Shown here: one piece after another, positions 1 through 6,621 of the stretch | How the letters are laid out: each line of letters begins with the position of its first letter | Position numbering within the stretch: the stretch's first letter is position 1 | NCBI GenBank assembly: GCA_934655935.1 | Contig: CAKUHJ010000021.1 | Span: 1 to 20,667 of the forward strand | Source of the DNA: an uncultured Oscillospiraceae bacterium | Lineage (GTDB): Bacteria > Bacillota > Clostridia > Oscillospirales > Oscillospiraceae | Direction of reading: 5' to 3' | Length of the DNA stretch: 20,667 bases | Translations under genes and position numbers: made by a program | The notes under the pieces: generated by a model | Told to the model about the DNA's origin: nothing | What the model saw: the letters and a program-made list of their open reading frames with translations, nothing else | Database searches by the model: none

Positions 1-1
1 G

Positions 2-205
2 GATAAGACGGAGGGCGCGCGCTACCGCAATGTGTTCGGCAGCTATTCCCACGGGTGCCTGCTGCCCAAGAACCCTGAGCTGTGCGACCTGATTCTCCGG
101 ACCGCGCTGCAGCGCAAATATCCGGAGGCGGAGCTTTCCAGGCTGGATGATACGCTGGAGCTGCGCGCGCACGACTATATGCTGAACCGGCTGAACCGGG
201 GCTGA
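2..205 (+). CDS. gatD: Lipid II isoglutaminyl synthase, glutamine amidotransferase subunit (GatD-like), C-terminal fragment
   Basis: Partial gene: only the last 67 codons lie in the window, ending at TGA 203-205; the start is upstream of base 1. The visible protein has the end of a class I (CobB/CobQ-like) glutamine amidotransferase. The stretch NVFGSYSHGCLLPKNPELCD matches the family's conserved end, in which the histidine of the SHG triplet belongs to the catalytic triad, followed by LPKNP. In Gram-positives GatD works with MurT to amidate the D-glutamate of lipid II to isoglutamine; GatD releases ammonia from glutamine. MurT would be expected just upstream, outside the window. Other CobQ-like amidotransferases share the SHG region, but the LLPKNP context favours GatD. 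The nucleophilic cysteine cannot be seen here. Confidence 0.72.
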   Translation, partial: DKTEGARYRNVFGSYSHGCLLPKNPELCDLILRTALQRKYPEAELSRLDDTLELRAHDYMLNRLNRG

Positions 206-240
206 AGCCCTGCTTTATGTAAGCGATATCAGGAAAAAAT

Positions 241-269
241 TGAGGCGGCGGGAATATCCCGCCGCCTCA
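241..269. terminator. Strong 12-bp hairpin after gatD
   Basis: Perfect inverted repeat: left arm 241-252 (TGAGGCGGCGGG), loop 253-257, right arm 258-269. It starts 35 bases after the gatD stop, so a role as gatD terminator is plausible. However, no T-run follows on the plus strand. The run AAAAAA just before the left arm (233-239) would be a U-tract only for a transcript on the minus strand. The structure is certain; the direction of termination is not. Confidence 0.6.
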
Positions 270-272
270 GCG

Positions 273-430
273 TGTCGAAAAAGTCTTTTCGCCCCGCTGA
301 GTCCGGTTTTCTGAACTTTAAAAAAGTTCAGAAAACCGCTTGATTGAACGCGAAGGGGGCTTTTTGCCCCCTTCACACTTCCCCCGCTGCTCAGTCGCAG
401 AGCTGCAAATCATAGTTTTTCGACAGTCTC
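273..430. repeat. Dispersed repeat element, copy 1 (MITE-like, 10-bp terminal inverted repeats)
   Basis: The stretch is bounded by TGTCGAAAAA (273-282) and its exact reverse complement TTTTTCGACA (416-425). Inside are two perfect hairpins: arms 304-319 and 323-338 around an AAA loop, and arms 352-360 and 366-374 around TTTTT. The part from 313 to 430 recurs in inverted orientation at 20551-20667, with about seven substitutions and one single-base gap. Shared sequence continues to GTCTC at 430. There is no coding capacity. The element ends about 35 bases before the lon start and fills most of the gatD-lon spacer. I see no transposase and no clear target duplication, so mobility is inference. 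Confidence 0.8.
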
Positions 431-464
431 CCTTTTTCCCTATTTCCTCCAGAAAGGAGCGATT

Positions 465-2894
465 ATGATGAGTGAATACAAAAGCCTTCCGTGCATGCCC
501 GTGCTGGCGCTGCGCGGCCTGGTGGTGTTTCCGGGCTGCGTGACGCATTTCGACGTCGGCCGGGTGAAATCCTCCAAGGCGGTTGAGGATGCGATGCGGG
601 CGGACCAGACGATTTTCCTGGTTGCGCAGCGCGATACGGAATGCGCGGACCCCAAGCGGGCGGACCTGTTTGAAATCGGCACGATTGCAACCGTGCGGCA
701 GATTCTCCGCCTGCCGGGCGATAATATGCGCATCCTGGTGGAAGGACGCACGCGCGCCCGTCTGGCCGACGTGATTCATGCCGAGCCCTACCTTTTCGCG
801 CGCGTGGAGGAGCTGGAGATTCCGCCCTGCAACCAGGCCCTGCCGCGTACGCGCGCGCTTGTGCGCCACGCGCAGGAGCTGTTTGAGAGCTTTATCGATC
901 TTGCGGTAAAATCCGGGCAGGATGCGTTGACGCAGGTGTTTTCCGCGCAGGACCCCGGCTTTGTGGCCGATTTTATCGGGCAGAATGCGACGTTTGATTT
1001 TGAAGAGAAGCAGAAGATTCTTTCGACGCTTCCGCCGGTGCGCCGGCTGGAGCTGACGGTGGGGCTGCTTGCAAAGGAACTGGATATTCTGCAGCTGGAA
1101 AATCAGATTTCGGAGAAGGTCCAGGACAGCGTCAACAAGAATCAGCGGGATTATTACCTGCGGGAGCAGCTGCATGCGATCCGCTCGGAGCTCGGCGAGG
1201 ATGACGACGACGATTCCGAGGCCTACCGGAAGAAAATTCTGGCGCTGCAGCTGAGCGCCGAGACAGAGGAAAAGCTTCTGAAGGAGGTCCGCCGCCTTTC
1301 CAAGCAGCAGGGCGGCTCGGCCGAGGGCGCGGTGCTCCGGACGTATCTGGATACGGTTCTGGAGCTGCCGTGGAACCAGACGACCAAGGAACGCCTGGAC
1401 GTTAAGGCTGCGCGGAAGATTCTGGACGCCGATCATTTTGGCCTCGATAAGGTCAAGGAGCGGATTCTGGAAACGCTCGCCGTGCGGCAGCTCGCGCCGG
1501 AGCAGCCGGGGCAGATTCTCTGCCTGGTCGGCCCGCCCGGCGTCGGCAAGACGTCGATTGCGATTTCCATCGCACGCGCGCTCAACCGGAATCTCGCCCG
1601 GCTGTCTCTTGGCGGCGTTCATGACGAGGCGGAAATCCGCGGCCACCGGAAAACCTATATCGGCGCGATGCCGGGGCGGATTATGTCCGCGCTCATACAG
1701 GCCAGAAGCAGGAATGCGCTTTTGCTGCTGGATGAGATCGACAAGCTCGGCAGCGACTACAAGGGCGATCCCTCCTCCGCGCTGCTGGAGGTGCTGGACT
1801 CCGCGCAGAACAACGCCTTCCGCGACCACTATCTGGAGGTCCCCTTTGACCTCAGCCAGTGCATGTTCATTACCACGGCCAACACGACGGATACCATTCC
1901 GCGCGCGCTGCTGGACCGGATGGAGGTCATTGAGCTGGGCTCCTATACAGACGAGGAAAAGCTGCAGATTGCAAAGCGGCATCTGCTCCCGCGGCAGCTG
2001 AAAAAGCATGGCGTCGCGCGGAGCTCGCTGCAGGTTTCGGACGATGCAATCCGAGAAATCATCCAGTGCTACACACGGGAAGCCGGCGTCCGGAGTCTGG
2101 AGCGGGAGCTTGCTGCGGTGTGCCGGAAGAGCGCCATGAAGCTTGTTTCCGGAGACAATGTCAAAAGAATCCGCGTGACCGGCGCAAATCTGGAGGAATT
2201 CCTCGGCGTGCGCCGTTTCCTGCCGGAGGACCGGCCCTCGCAGGACGCCGTCGGTCTGGTGACCGGCCTTGCCTGGACGCAGGTGGGCGGAACCACGCTG
2301 GAGGTCGAGGTCAACGTGGTGGAGGGCAGCGGCAAGCTCCTTCTGACCGGCAACCTCGGCGAGGTGATGAAGGAATCCGTGGAGGCGGCCATGAGCTATA
2401 TCCGCTCCAGAAGCGAGGCGCTCGGGCTTGCACCGGATTTCTATCAGAAAAAGGATATTCACGTCCACTTCCCGGAGGGCGCCGTGCCCAAGGACGGGCC
2501 GTCCGCCGGTATTACCGTGTGCACGGCAATTGTCTCCGCGCTGACGAACCGCCCGGTGCGGCGGGACGTCGCGATGACCGGCGAAATTTCCATCCGGGGC
2601 CGGGTTCTGCCGATCGGCGGCCTGAAGGAAAAAACGATGGCGGCGCTCCGGCACGGCATGAAAACCGTGATTATCCCGGCCGCGAACGAGCGGGATCTGG
2701 AGGAAATCGACCAGACGGTCCGCGCTGCGCTGAATTTTATTACCGTCAGGAGCGCAGACAGCGTGCTTTCCGCGGCGCTGCTTCCGGCGCAGGCTGCTTC
2801 GGAGCTTCCGCAGCAGCCGGAGAAGCCCGTGGAGCCGCTGCTGGACGCCGTGCCGCCTGCCAAGCCCGCGCGCAAGCCGCGCGTGCGCCAGTGA
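465..2894 (+). CDS. lon: ATP-dependent protease La (LonA)
   Basis: Cytosolic AAA+ protease that unfolds and degrades misfolded and some regulatory proteins. The 809-residue protein has the full LonA order: N-terminal LON substrate domain (about 8-200), helical region, AAA+ module and protease domain. Walker A GPPGVGKT is at 356-363, Walker B LLLLDEID has D423 and E424, and the catalytic Ser-Lys dyad is S680 (PKDGPSAGI) and K723 (GGLKEK). The 43-residue dyad spacing equals that of the E. coli enzyme. A proline- and lysine-rich tail of about 35-40 residues follows the fold and looks unstructured. AAAGGAG at 453-459 precedes two adjacent ATGs (465 and 468); the second has the more usual spacing, so the start could be three bases later. 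engB follows 10 bases downstream, a common Firmicute pairing. No CtsR or CIRCE site and no convincing promoter is visible in the repeat-filled spacer upstream. Confidence 0.98.
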   Translation: MMSEYKSLPCMPVLALRGLVVFPGCVTHFDVGRVKSSKAVEDAMRADQTIFLVAQRDTECADPKRADLFEIGTIATVRQILRLPGDNMRILVEGRTRARLADVIHAEPYLFARVEELEIPPCNQALPRTRALVRHAQELFESFIDLAVKSGQDALTQVFSAQDPGFVADFIGQNATFDFEEKQKILSTLPPVRRLELTVGLLAKELDILQLENQISEKVQDSVNKNQRDYYLREQLHAIRSELGEDDDDDSEAYRKKILALQLSAETEEKLLKEVRRLSKQQGGSAEGAVLRTYLDTVLELPWNQTTKERLDVKAARKILDADHFGLDKVKERILETLAVRQLAPEQPGQILCLVGPPGVGKTSIAISIARALNRNLARLSLGGVHDEAEIRGHRKTYIGAMPGRIMSALIQARSRNALLLLDEIDKLGSDYKGDPSSALLEVLDSAQNNAFRDHYLEVPFDLSQCMFITTANTTDTIPRALLDRMEVIELGSYTDEEKLQIAKRHLLPRQLKKHGVARSSLQVSDDAIREIIQCYTREAGVRSLERELAAVCRKSAMKLVSGDNVKRIRVTGANLEEFLGVRRFLPEDRPSQDAVGLVTGLAWTQVGGTTLEVEVNVVEGSGKLLLTGNLGEVMKESVEAAMSYIRSRSEALGLAPDFYQKKDIHVHFPEGAVPKDGPSAGITVCTAIVSALTNRPVRRDVAMTGEISIRGRVLPIGGLKEKTMAALRHGMKTVIIPAANERDLEEIDQTVRAALNFITVRSADSVLSAALLPAQAASELPQQPEKPVEPLLDAVPPAKPARKPRVRQ

Positions 2895-2904
2895 GGTGGC
2901 GGCG

Positions 2905-3498
2905 ATGAACCTTCATAACGCGGAGTTTGTCCGCTCTGTGACCTCGGTTTCCGATTGCCCGAAGGACCGCCTGCCGCAGATTGCCTTTGCGGGCAAGTCC
3001 AACGTCGGCAAGTCCTCGGTGATCAACCGCCTGCTGCTGCGAAAGAACTTCGCGCGCGTGGGCGAGGCGCCGGGAAAAACGACGCATATCAATTTTTTTC
3101 GCATCGATGAAAAAATCTATCTGGTGGATCTTCCGGGCTACGGCTATGCGAAGGTTCCTATGAAGGAGAAGGAACGCTGGGGAAAGCTGATGGAGGCCTA
3201 TTTTGCCGCCGCGGACACGCTCAGCTATGGCGTAATGATCGTCGACGCCCGGCACAAGCCGACGGCCAACGATGTGATCATGGCAAACTATTTTCTCCAG
3301 ACCGGGAAGCCCTTCGCCGTTGTCGCAAACAAGCTGGACAAGCTGAAAAAAAGCGAAATCGAGCCGAATCTTCTGTGCATCCGGCAGACGCTTTCGCTGC
3401 CGGAGACGGTGCAGCTGATTCCGTTTTCGGCGGAGAAGGGCGACGGACGGGAGGCGCTGCTTGCCATCGTCCTGAAGCTTGCCGGAGAATCCGATTAA
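2905..3498 (+). CDS. engB: Ribosome biogenesis GTPase EngB (YsxC/YihA)
   Basis: Small GTPase required for late assembly of the large ribosomal subunit. The 197-residue protein shows all G motifs: G1 GKSNVGKS (30-37), G2 PGKTT (56-60), G3 DLPGYG (75-80), G4 NKLD (142-145), and G5 SAEKG (175-179). DLPGYGYAKVP is the EngB signature. I chose ATG 2905 because GAGGTGG (2893-2899) sits at normal distance and MNLHNAEFV begins like family members. The in-frame GTG at 2896 lies inside that ribosome binding site. The gene begins 10 bases after lon, whose stop codon touches the engB ribosome binding site, so the two are almost certainly co-transcribed. The gene ends just before a strong terminator. Confidence 0.97.
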   Translation: MNLHNAEFVRSVTSVSDCPKDRLPQIAFAGKSNVGKSSVINRLLLRKNFARVGEAPGKTTHINFFRIDEKIYLVDLPGYGYAKVPMKEKERWGKLMEAYFAAADTLSYGVMIVDARHKPTANDVIMANYFLQTGKPFAVVANKLDKLKKSEIEPNLLCIRQTLSLPETVQLIPFSAEKGDGREALLAIVLKLAGESD

Positions 3499-3504
3499 GC
3501 GCGC

Positions 3505-3539
3505 AAAAGGGACTGCCCATGCAGGGCAGTCCCCTTTTT
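3505..3539. terminator. Bidirectional intrinsic terminator between engB and the 5'-nucleotidase gene
   Basis: Perfect 10-bp stem GGGACTGCCC (3509-3518) with GGGCAGTCCC (3524-3533) around a five-base loop. TTTTT follows at 3535-3539 for the plus strand, and AAAA at 3505-3508 gives a U-tract for the minus strand. It lies seven bases after engB and 14 bases after the stop of the converging gene, so it can end both transcripts. Confidence 0.92.
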
Positions 3540-3552
3540 GTTTGGAGGAGGC

Positions 3553-5757
3553 TTATGCGGCTTCCTGGTTCATGTTGGTGAAGACCTGGGCGCCCATTGC
3601 GCGCGTCGCCGTGCCGGTGGGGTTGAACAGACCGTTGCTGCCGGCCAGATACTGCGCAGCTGTGCAGTAGGTCACGCCCTCCAGCGCCCAATCGGCGATG
3701 GAATCCAGATCGGTGTAGGGCAGCTGAACGGCGAAGGCTTCGCCGGGCTTGCTCATGACCTTGTCATAGCCATAGAGAACCTTGGCCATTTCCTGACGGG
3801 TCACGGGCTTCATGGGCTGGAAGGTGCCGTCGGCATAGCCGTCGACAATGCCGTTGTCCGAGGCCCAGACGACCGCGCCGGCATACCAGCCGTCAAGCTC
3901 GCAGTCGGAGAACTTGTCGGTGACTCTGGTTTCCACCTTCGGAGAACCGGCCTGACGGTAGAGCATCGTTACCAGCATGCCGCGGGTCAGGGGCGCGTCG
4001 GGATTGAAGGCGCTGCCGGAGCCGTTCATAATGCCCTTTTCCGTGACAAAATTGATGGCGTTCACAGCCCAGCTGCCGTCGGCGACGTCAGAATAGGCCG
4101 TGGGGATGACCGTGATGCGGCCGGAGGGATTTGCGTAATAGGCGGGAACGCTGCCCTTGAGATAGTCCTTGATGTAGGTGATGAGCACCTGATTGTCGGG
4201 CATGACGTTCTGACGGGTGAAGGTGTTGTCCTTGAACATGTTGATGCCGTCGCCGCAGTCCTCGAGCATGTAGTTGTGGGAAGCGAGGGTATATGTGGCC
4301 TTCGGGTCGATGTCCACATACTTGTTGCCCTTGAGAACCTGAACGTTCTTTACGCGGCGCTCGCCGTCCACGGAAACGAACATCTTCTTCTCATCTGTCT
4401 TGACAGAGGACTTCACCGAAGTGTCAATGGTGTAGCGGAGGCCGGAGACCTGCAGGAAGCCGCCGTTTTCGCCCAGCGCGTTTTCACCGTCGGAGGCGAC
4501 GCCCTGCACATTGCGGGAGGTGAACTCCAGCGCGTCGAGAATCTGCTGGCCGGTGGCCTTTACAACGCAGAGCATGTTGCCGTACGGATGAAGCTTGATG
4601 ATGTCGGCGTAGGTCAGCTCGCCCTTCTTGAGGTCGGCGCGGATGCCGCCGCCGTTGACGAAGGCAATGTCTGCGCCGCCGACCATGCGGTAGGCGTCCG
4701 CACACAGATCGCCCAGACCGGTTTCCCGGTTGCGGACTGCGCGCGTGCCGTCCGCGCGGTTCGTGGAGATATCGGCGTCCGTTTTCGCGACGACGGTCTC
4801 AAGAACCGCCTTGTTCTTGGCCTGGATGTCCTTGACATAGGCGTCGACAGTGGGGTCCTTCTCTGCGTAGTCGGTGACAAGCTCCGTGGTGAACTTGCCG
4901 TCCTTGATGGTCAGCTTGCCGATGGCGGCCAGCTGCGTGCCGGTGGAGGAGAGGGGAATTTCCTTGCCGTCCTTGTTGGCAACCATGTCCATCGCGATGG
5001 TGGAGTGGGAGTGGCCATCCAGCACCACGTCGATGCCGGTTGTGTTGGCGATCAGATCGGTCGAACGCCAGGGAGCGGAGGTCTCTTCGATGCCGAGGTG
5101 TGCGATCACGATGACATAGGCTGCGCCCTCTGCCTTGGCGGCGTCCACGGTCTTCTGAACGGTGGTGTAAAGCTCCTGGCCGTTGTTTCCCTCAGCGAAG
5201 CTGTAGACGAACTCGCCCTTGTCGTTCTGGAAATAGGCGGGCGTGGACTTCGTGAAGGATTCCGGCGTATCCACACCGATGAATGCGACCTTCACATCGC
5301 CGTAGGTCTGGATGGCGTAGGGCTTGTAGCCGGTCAGGCCCTTGCCGTCGTCTGCGGTGTAGGTCAGGTTGCAGCACAGATACTGATACTTGGCCTTGTT
5401 GATGAGCGTCTGCAGCTGCGGCAGCTGATAGTCGAACTCATGGTTGCCGAAGGAAGCAAAGTCGTAGCCGGTCTCGTTCATGATATCGACGAGATATTCA
5501 CCCTTGGAGAGGGTGCCGAGCTCCGCGCCCTGTACGGCGTCGCCGCAGTCAACCAGCGCGACATATTCATGCTCGGCGGCCATGGCCGCCTTATACGCCG
5601 CGAGCCCCGCGTAGCCGATGTTCTTGTCGACTGCGCAGTGGACATCGTTGGTATAAAGCACCACGATGTCATTTGCCTTTTCGTCGGCTGCGAAGGCCGC
5701 GGTCATAAGACCCAGGACCATCACGACAGCCAGAAGAAGCGCCACAATTTTCTTCAT
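3553..5757 (-). CDS. Exported 5'-nucleotidase / metallophosphoesterase with three SLH cell-wall domains
   Basis: Surface enzyme expected to remove phosphate from extracellular nucleotides (UshA/YfkN-type). The 734-residue protein starts with a signal peptide (MKKIVALLLAVV, cleavage likely near AFA-A at 21-24). The calcineurin-like metal-binding motifs follow: NDVH (D38, H40), CGDAVQG (D73), GNHEFD (N105, H106), a later HLG, and GHSH. The C-terminal nucleotidase domain, with GGGIRADL near 365-372, binds substrate. From about 553 to the end there are three S-layer homology repeats, which anchor proteins to wall polymers. ATG 5757 is chosen because AGGAGG lies five bases upstream and the signal peptide begins there; a start 14 codons earlier would spoil it. 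It is a single gene with its own promoter and shares a terminator with engB. Substrate choice among nucleotides, 2',3'-cyclic nucleotides or other phosphoesters cannot be told. Confidence 0.93.
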   Translation of the reverse strand: MKKIVALLLAVVMVLGLMTAAFAADEKANDIVVLYTNDVHCAVDKNIGYAGLAAYKAAMAAEHEYVALVDCGDAVQGAELGTLSKGEYLVDIMNETGYDFASFGNHEFDYQLPQLQTLINKAKYQYLCCNLTYTADDGKGLTGYKPYAIQTYGDVKVAFIGVDTPESFTKSTPAYFQNDKGEFVYSFAEGNNGQELYTTVQKTVDAAKAEGAAYVIVIAHLGIEETSAPWRSTDLIANTTGIDVVLDGHSHSTIAMDMVANKDGKEIPLSSTGTQLAAIGKLTIKDGKFTTELVTDYAEKDPTVDAYVKDIQAKNKAVLETVVAKTDADISTNRADGTRAVRNRETGLGDLCADAYRMVGGADIAFVNGGGIRADLKKGELTYADIIKLHPYGNMLCVVKATGQQILDALEFTSRNVQGVASDGENALGENGGFLQVSGLRYTIDTSVKSSVKTDEKKMFVSVDGERRVKNVQVLKGNKYVDIDPKATYTLASHNYMLEDCGDGINMFKDNTFTRQNVMPDNQVLITYIKDYLKGSVPAYYANPSGRITVIPTAYSDVADGSWAVNAINFVTEKGIMNGSGSAFNPDAPLTRGMLVTMLYRQAGSPKVETRVTDKFSDCELDGWYAGAVVWASDNGIVDGYADGTFQPMKPVTRQEMAKVLYGYDKVMSKPGEAFAVQLPYTDLDSIADWALEGVTYCTAAQYLAGSNGLFNPTGTATRAMGAQVFTNMNQEAA

Positions 5758-5781
5758 AGTGTCCTCCTTAATTTTCTCCTT

Positions 5782-5806
5782 CCCGGCGAACGCCGGCAAA
5801 GCCGGC
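5782..5806 (-). promoter_or_regulatory. Two mutually exclusive GCCGG hairpins in the nucleotidase 5' leader
   Basis: Just upstream of the nucleotidase ribosome binding site, arms 5783-5788 and 5791-5796 (CCGGCG/CGCCGG) form one hairpin, and arms 5792-5797 and 5801-5806 (GCCGGC/GCCGGC) form another. The middle segment is shared, so only one can exist at a time. A translational switch is possible, but such GC-rich short repeats may also be incidental. Confidence 0.4.
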
Positions 5807-5832
5807 TCCCCCTGTACCAGAAGGATGATATA

Positions 5833-5875
5833 CTATGATTATAGCGCATGTCCCAGGGAAACGCCATAGTCATAG
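5833..5875 (-). promoter_or_regulatory. Nucleotidase promoter -10 inside a 14-bp inverted repeat
   Basis: On the minus strand a perfect -10 TATAAT lies at 5843-5838. No good -35 hexamer is found 16-18 bases upstream. The -10 sits in one arm of an inverted repeat: arms 5833-5846 and 5862-5875 match at 12 of 14 positions across a 15-base centre. The other arm covers the -35 zone. A repressor or activator binding both arms would control this promoter. The regulator is unknown; phosphate or nucleotide control would fit the gene but is inference. Confidence 0.55.
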
Positions 5876-5911
5876 GATGGAAAAAGAATGATATTTTTTC
5901 GGCACTATTCA

Positions 5912-5956
5912 CAAAAAATCTGCGCCCGCCCGAAGAAAATTGTCGGAGCGGACGCA
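5912..5956 (-). terminator. Intrinsic terminator of the DUF5662 gene
   Basis: Read on the minus strand, a 14-base stem (arms 5943-5956 and 5921-5934, with three G-U pairs and one mismatch) is followed by six T residues (complement of 5912-5917). It begins 12 bases after the stop of the DUF5662 gene and isolates it from the nucleotidase promoter downstream. Confidence 0.88.
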
Positions 5957-5967
5957 AAAATGCAGCC

Positions 5968-6534
5968 TCAGCGCGTTTTCGCGCGGCTTGGCGCGGCAAA
6001 CGGGAGATCCTTCAGAACGACGGTGCGGATAAAGCGGAAGGTTTCCTTCTCGCCCCGGTCGCGGAGCATGGTGAGAAGCGCGTGAAGCTCACGGTAGGTA
6101 TCCGGATGCATGCAGCCGGATTCGCAGGCGCGCAGAAGATAGTCAAGAGGCGAGGCGTCTGTATAATTCTGTCCCTCGTAGGTCCTGCAGGCGGCAATCC
6201 GGTCCATGACCATCTCGGCAAGGTAGCGCCGGGGCATCGGCACGGGCTCGTAGCGCCGCGTCTGCGCGTTGAGATCCGTCCAGTACTCGTAGTGGTGGCG
6301 GTTGCGGCCCTTGTGGTGCATCCAGGCTGCGCTGTAGCCCCTGGCCTCGCGCTCGGCGGCGTTCGGGCTGCGGACGCCCTGATAAAAGCGCACGCCTGTC
6401 CAGAACTCGGCAGGGGAGAACTTGGACAGATCGTGGCACAGTCCCTGCCGGTACAGGCCCACGCGAAAGCAGCCGCAGAGCACCAGATGGCGGTGCCGGG
6501 CAACGGTTTTCAGATGTCCCCAGAAACGATGCAT
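5968..6534 (-). CDS. DUF5662 family protein, function unknown
   Basis: A 188-residue soluble protein with no signal peptide or membrane segment. I recognise it as the DUF5662 type from the early histidine-rich helix (MHRFWGHLKTVARHRHLV), the motif CHDLSKFSPAEF, and the segment AAWMHHKGRNRHHYEYW. These clustered His and Asp residues look like metal ligands, reminiscent of HD-type hydrolases, but no activity is established that I know of. ATG 6534 is chosen because AAGGAGAGG lies just upstream; the ATG seven codons earlier would place the start at that ribosome binding site. The gene stands between a symporter gene and a nucleotidase gene on the same strand, separated from both by terminator-like hairpins, so its neighbours say little about its job. 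Confidence 0.82.
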   Translation of the reverse strand: MHRFWGHLKTVARHRHLVLCGCFRVGLYRQGLCHDLSKFSPAEFWTGVRFYQGVRSPNAAEREARGYSAAWMHHKGRNRHHYEYWTDLNAQTRRYEPVPMPRRYLAEMVMDRIAACRTYEGQNYTDASPLDYLLRACESGCMHPDTYRELHALLTMLRDRGEKETFRFIRTVVLKDLPFAAPSRAKTR

Positions 6535-6554
6535 GCAGCCTCTCCTTAAAATCA

Positions 6555-6587
6555 ATGCCTGCCGGAAGCTCTTTATCCGGCAGGCAT
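6555..6587 (-). terminator. Terminator of the symporter gene, abutting the DUF5662 ribosome binding site
   Basis: Perfect 12-bp stem ATGCCTGCCGGA (6555-6566) with TCCGGCAGGCAT (6576-6587) around a nine-base loop. On the minus strand it is followed by TGATTTT and then directly by the DUF5662 ribosome binding site AAGGAG. It follows the symporter stop by 34 bases. The T-run is modest, so partial read-through into DUF5662 is possible. Confidence 0.78.
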
Positions 6588-6621
6588 ATTATACGACGCG
6601 GGACGGGAAAAAGCAACCGCG

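Noticed and set aside
318..2654. Long open frame (778 codons) on the minus strand opposite lon
   Set aside because: Its protein is rich in His, Arg, Gln and Leu with no domain, which is the usual shadow of a GC-rich gene read on the opposite strand. Lon on the plus strand has full motifs.
5758..5799. Fourteen extra codons before the nucleotidase signal peptide
   Set aside because: They include the ribosome binding site AGGAGG and would place polar residues before a normal signal peptide.
3538..5838. Open frame of 766 codons on the plus strand opposite the 5'-nucleotidase
   Set aside because: Low-complexity Gly, Val and Ala protein without a ribosome binding site or domain. The minus-strand gene has a signal peptide, catalytic motifs and SLH repeats.
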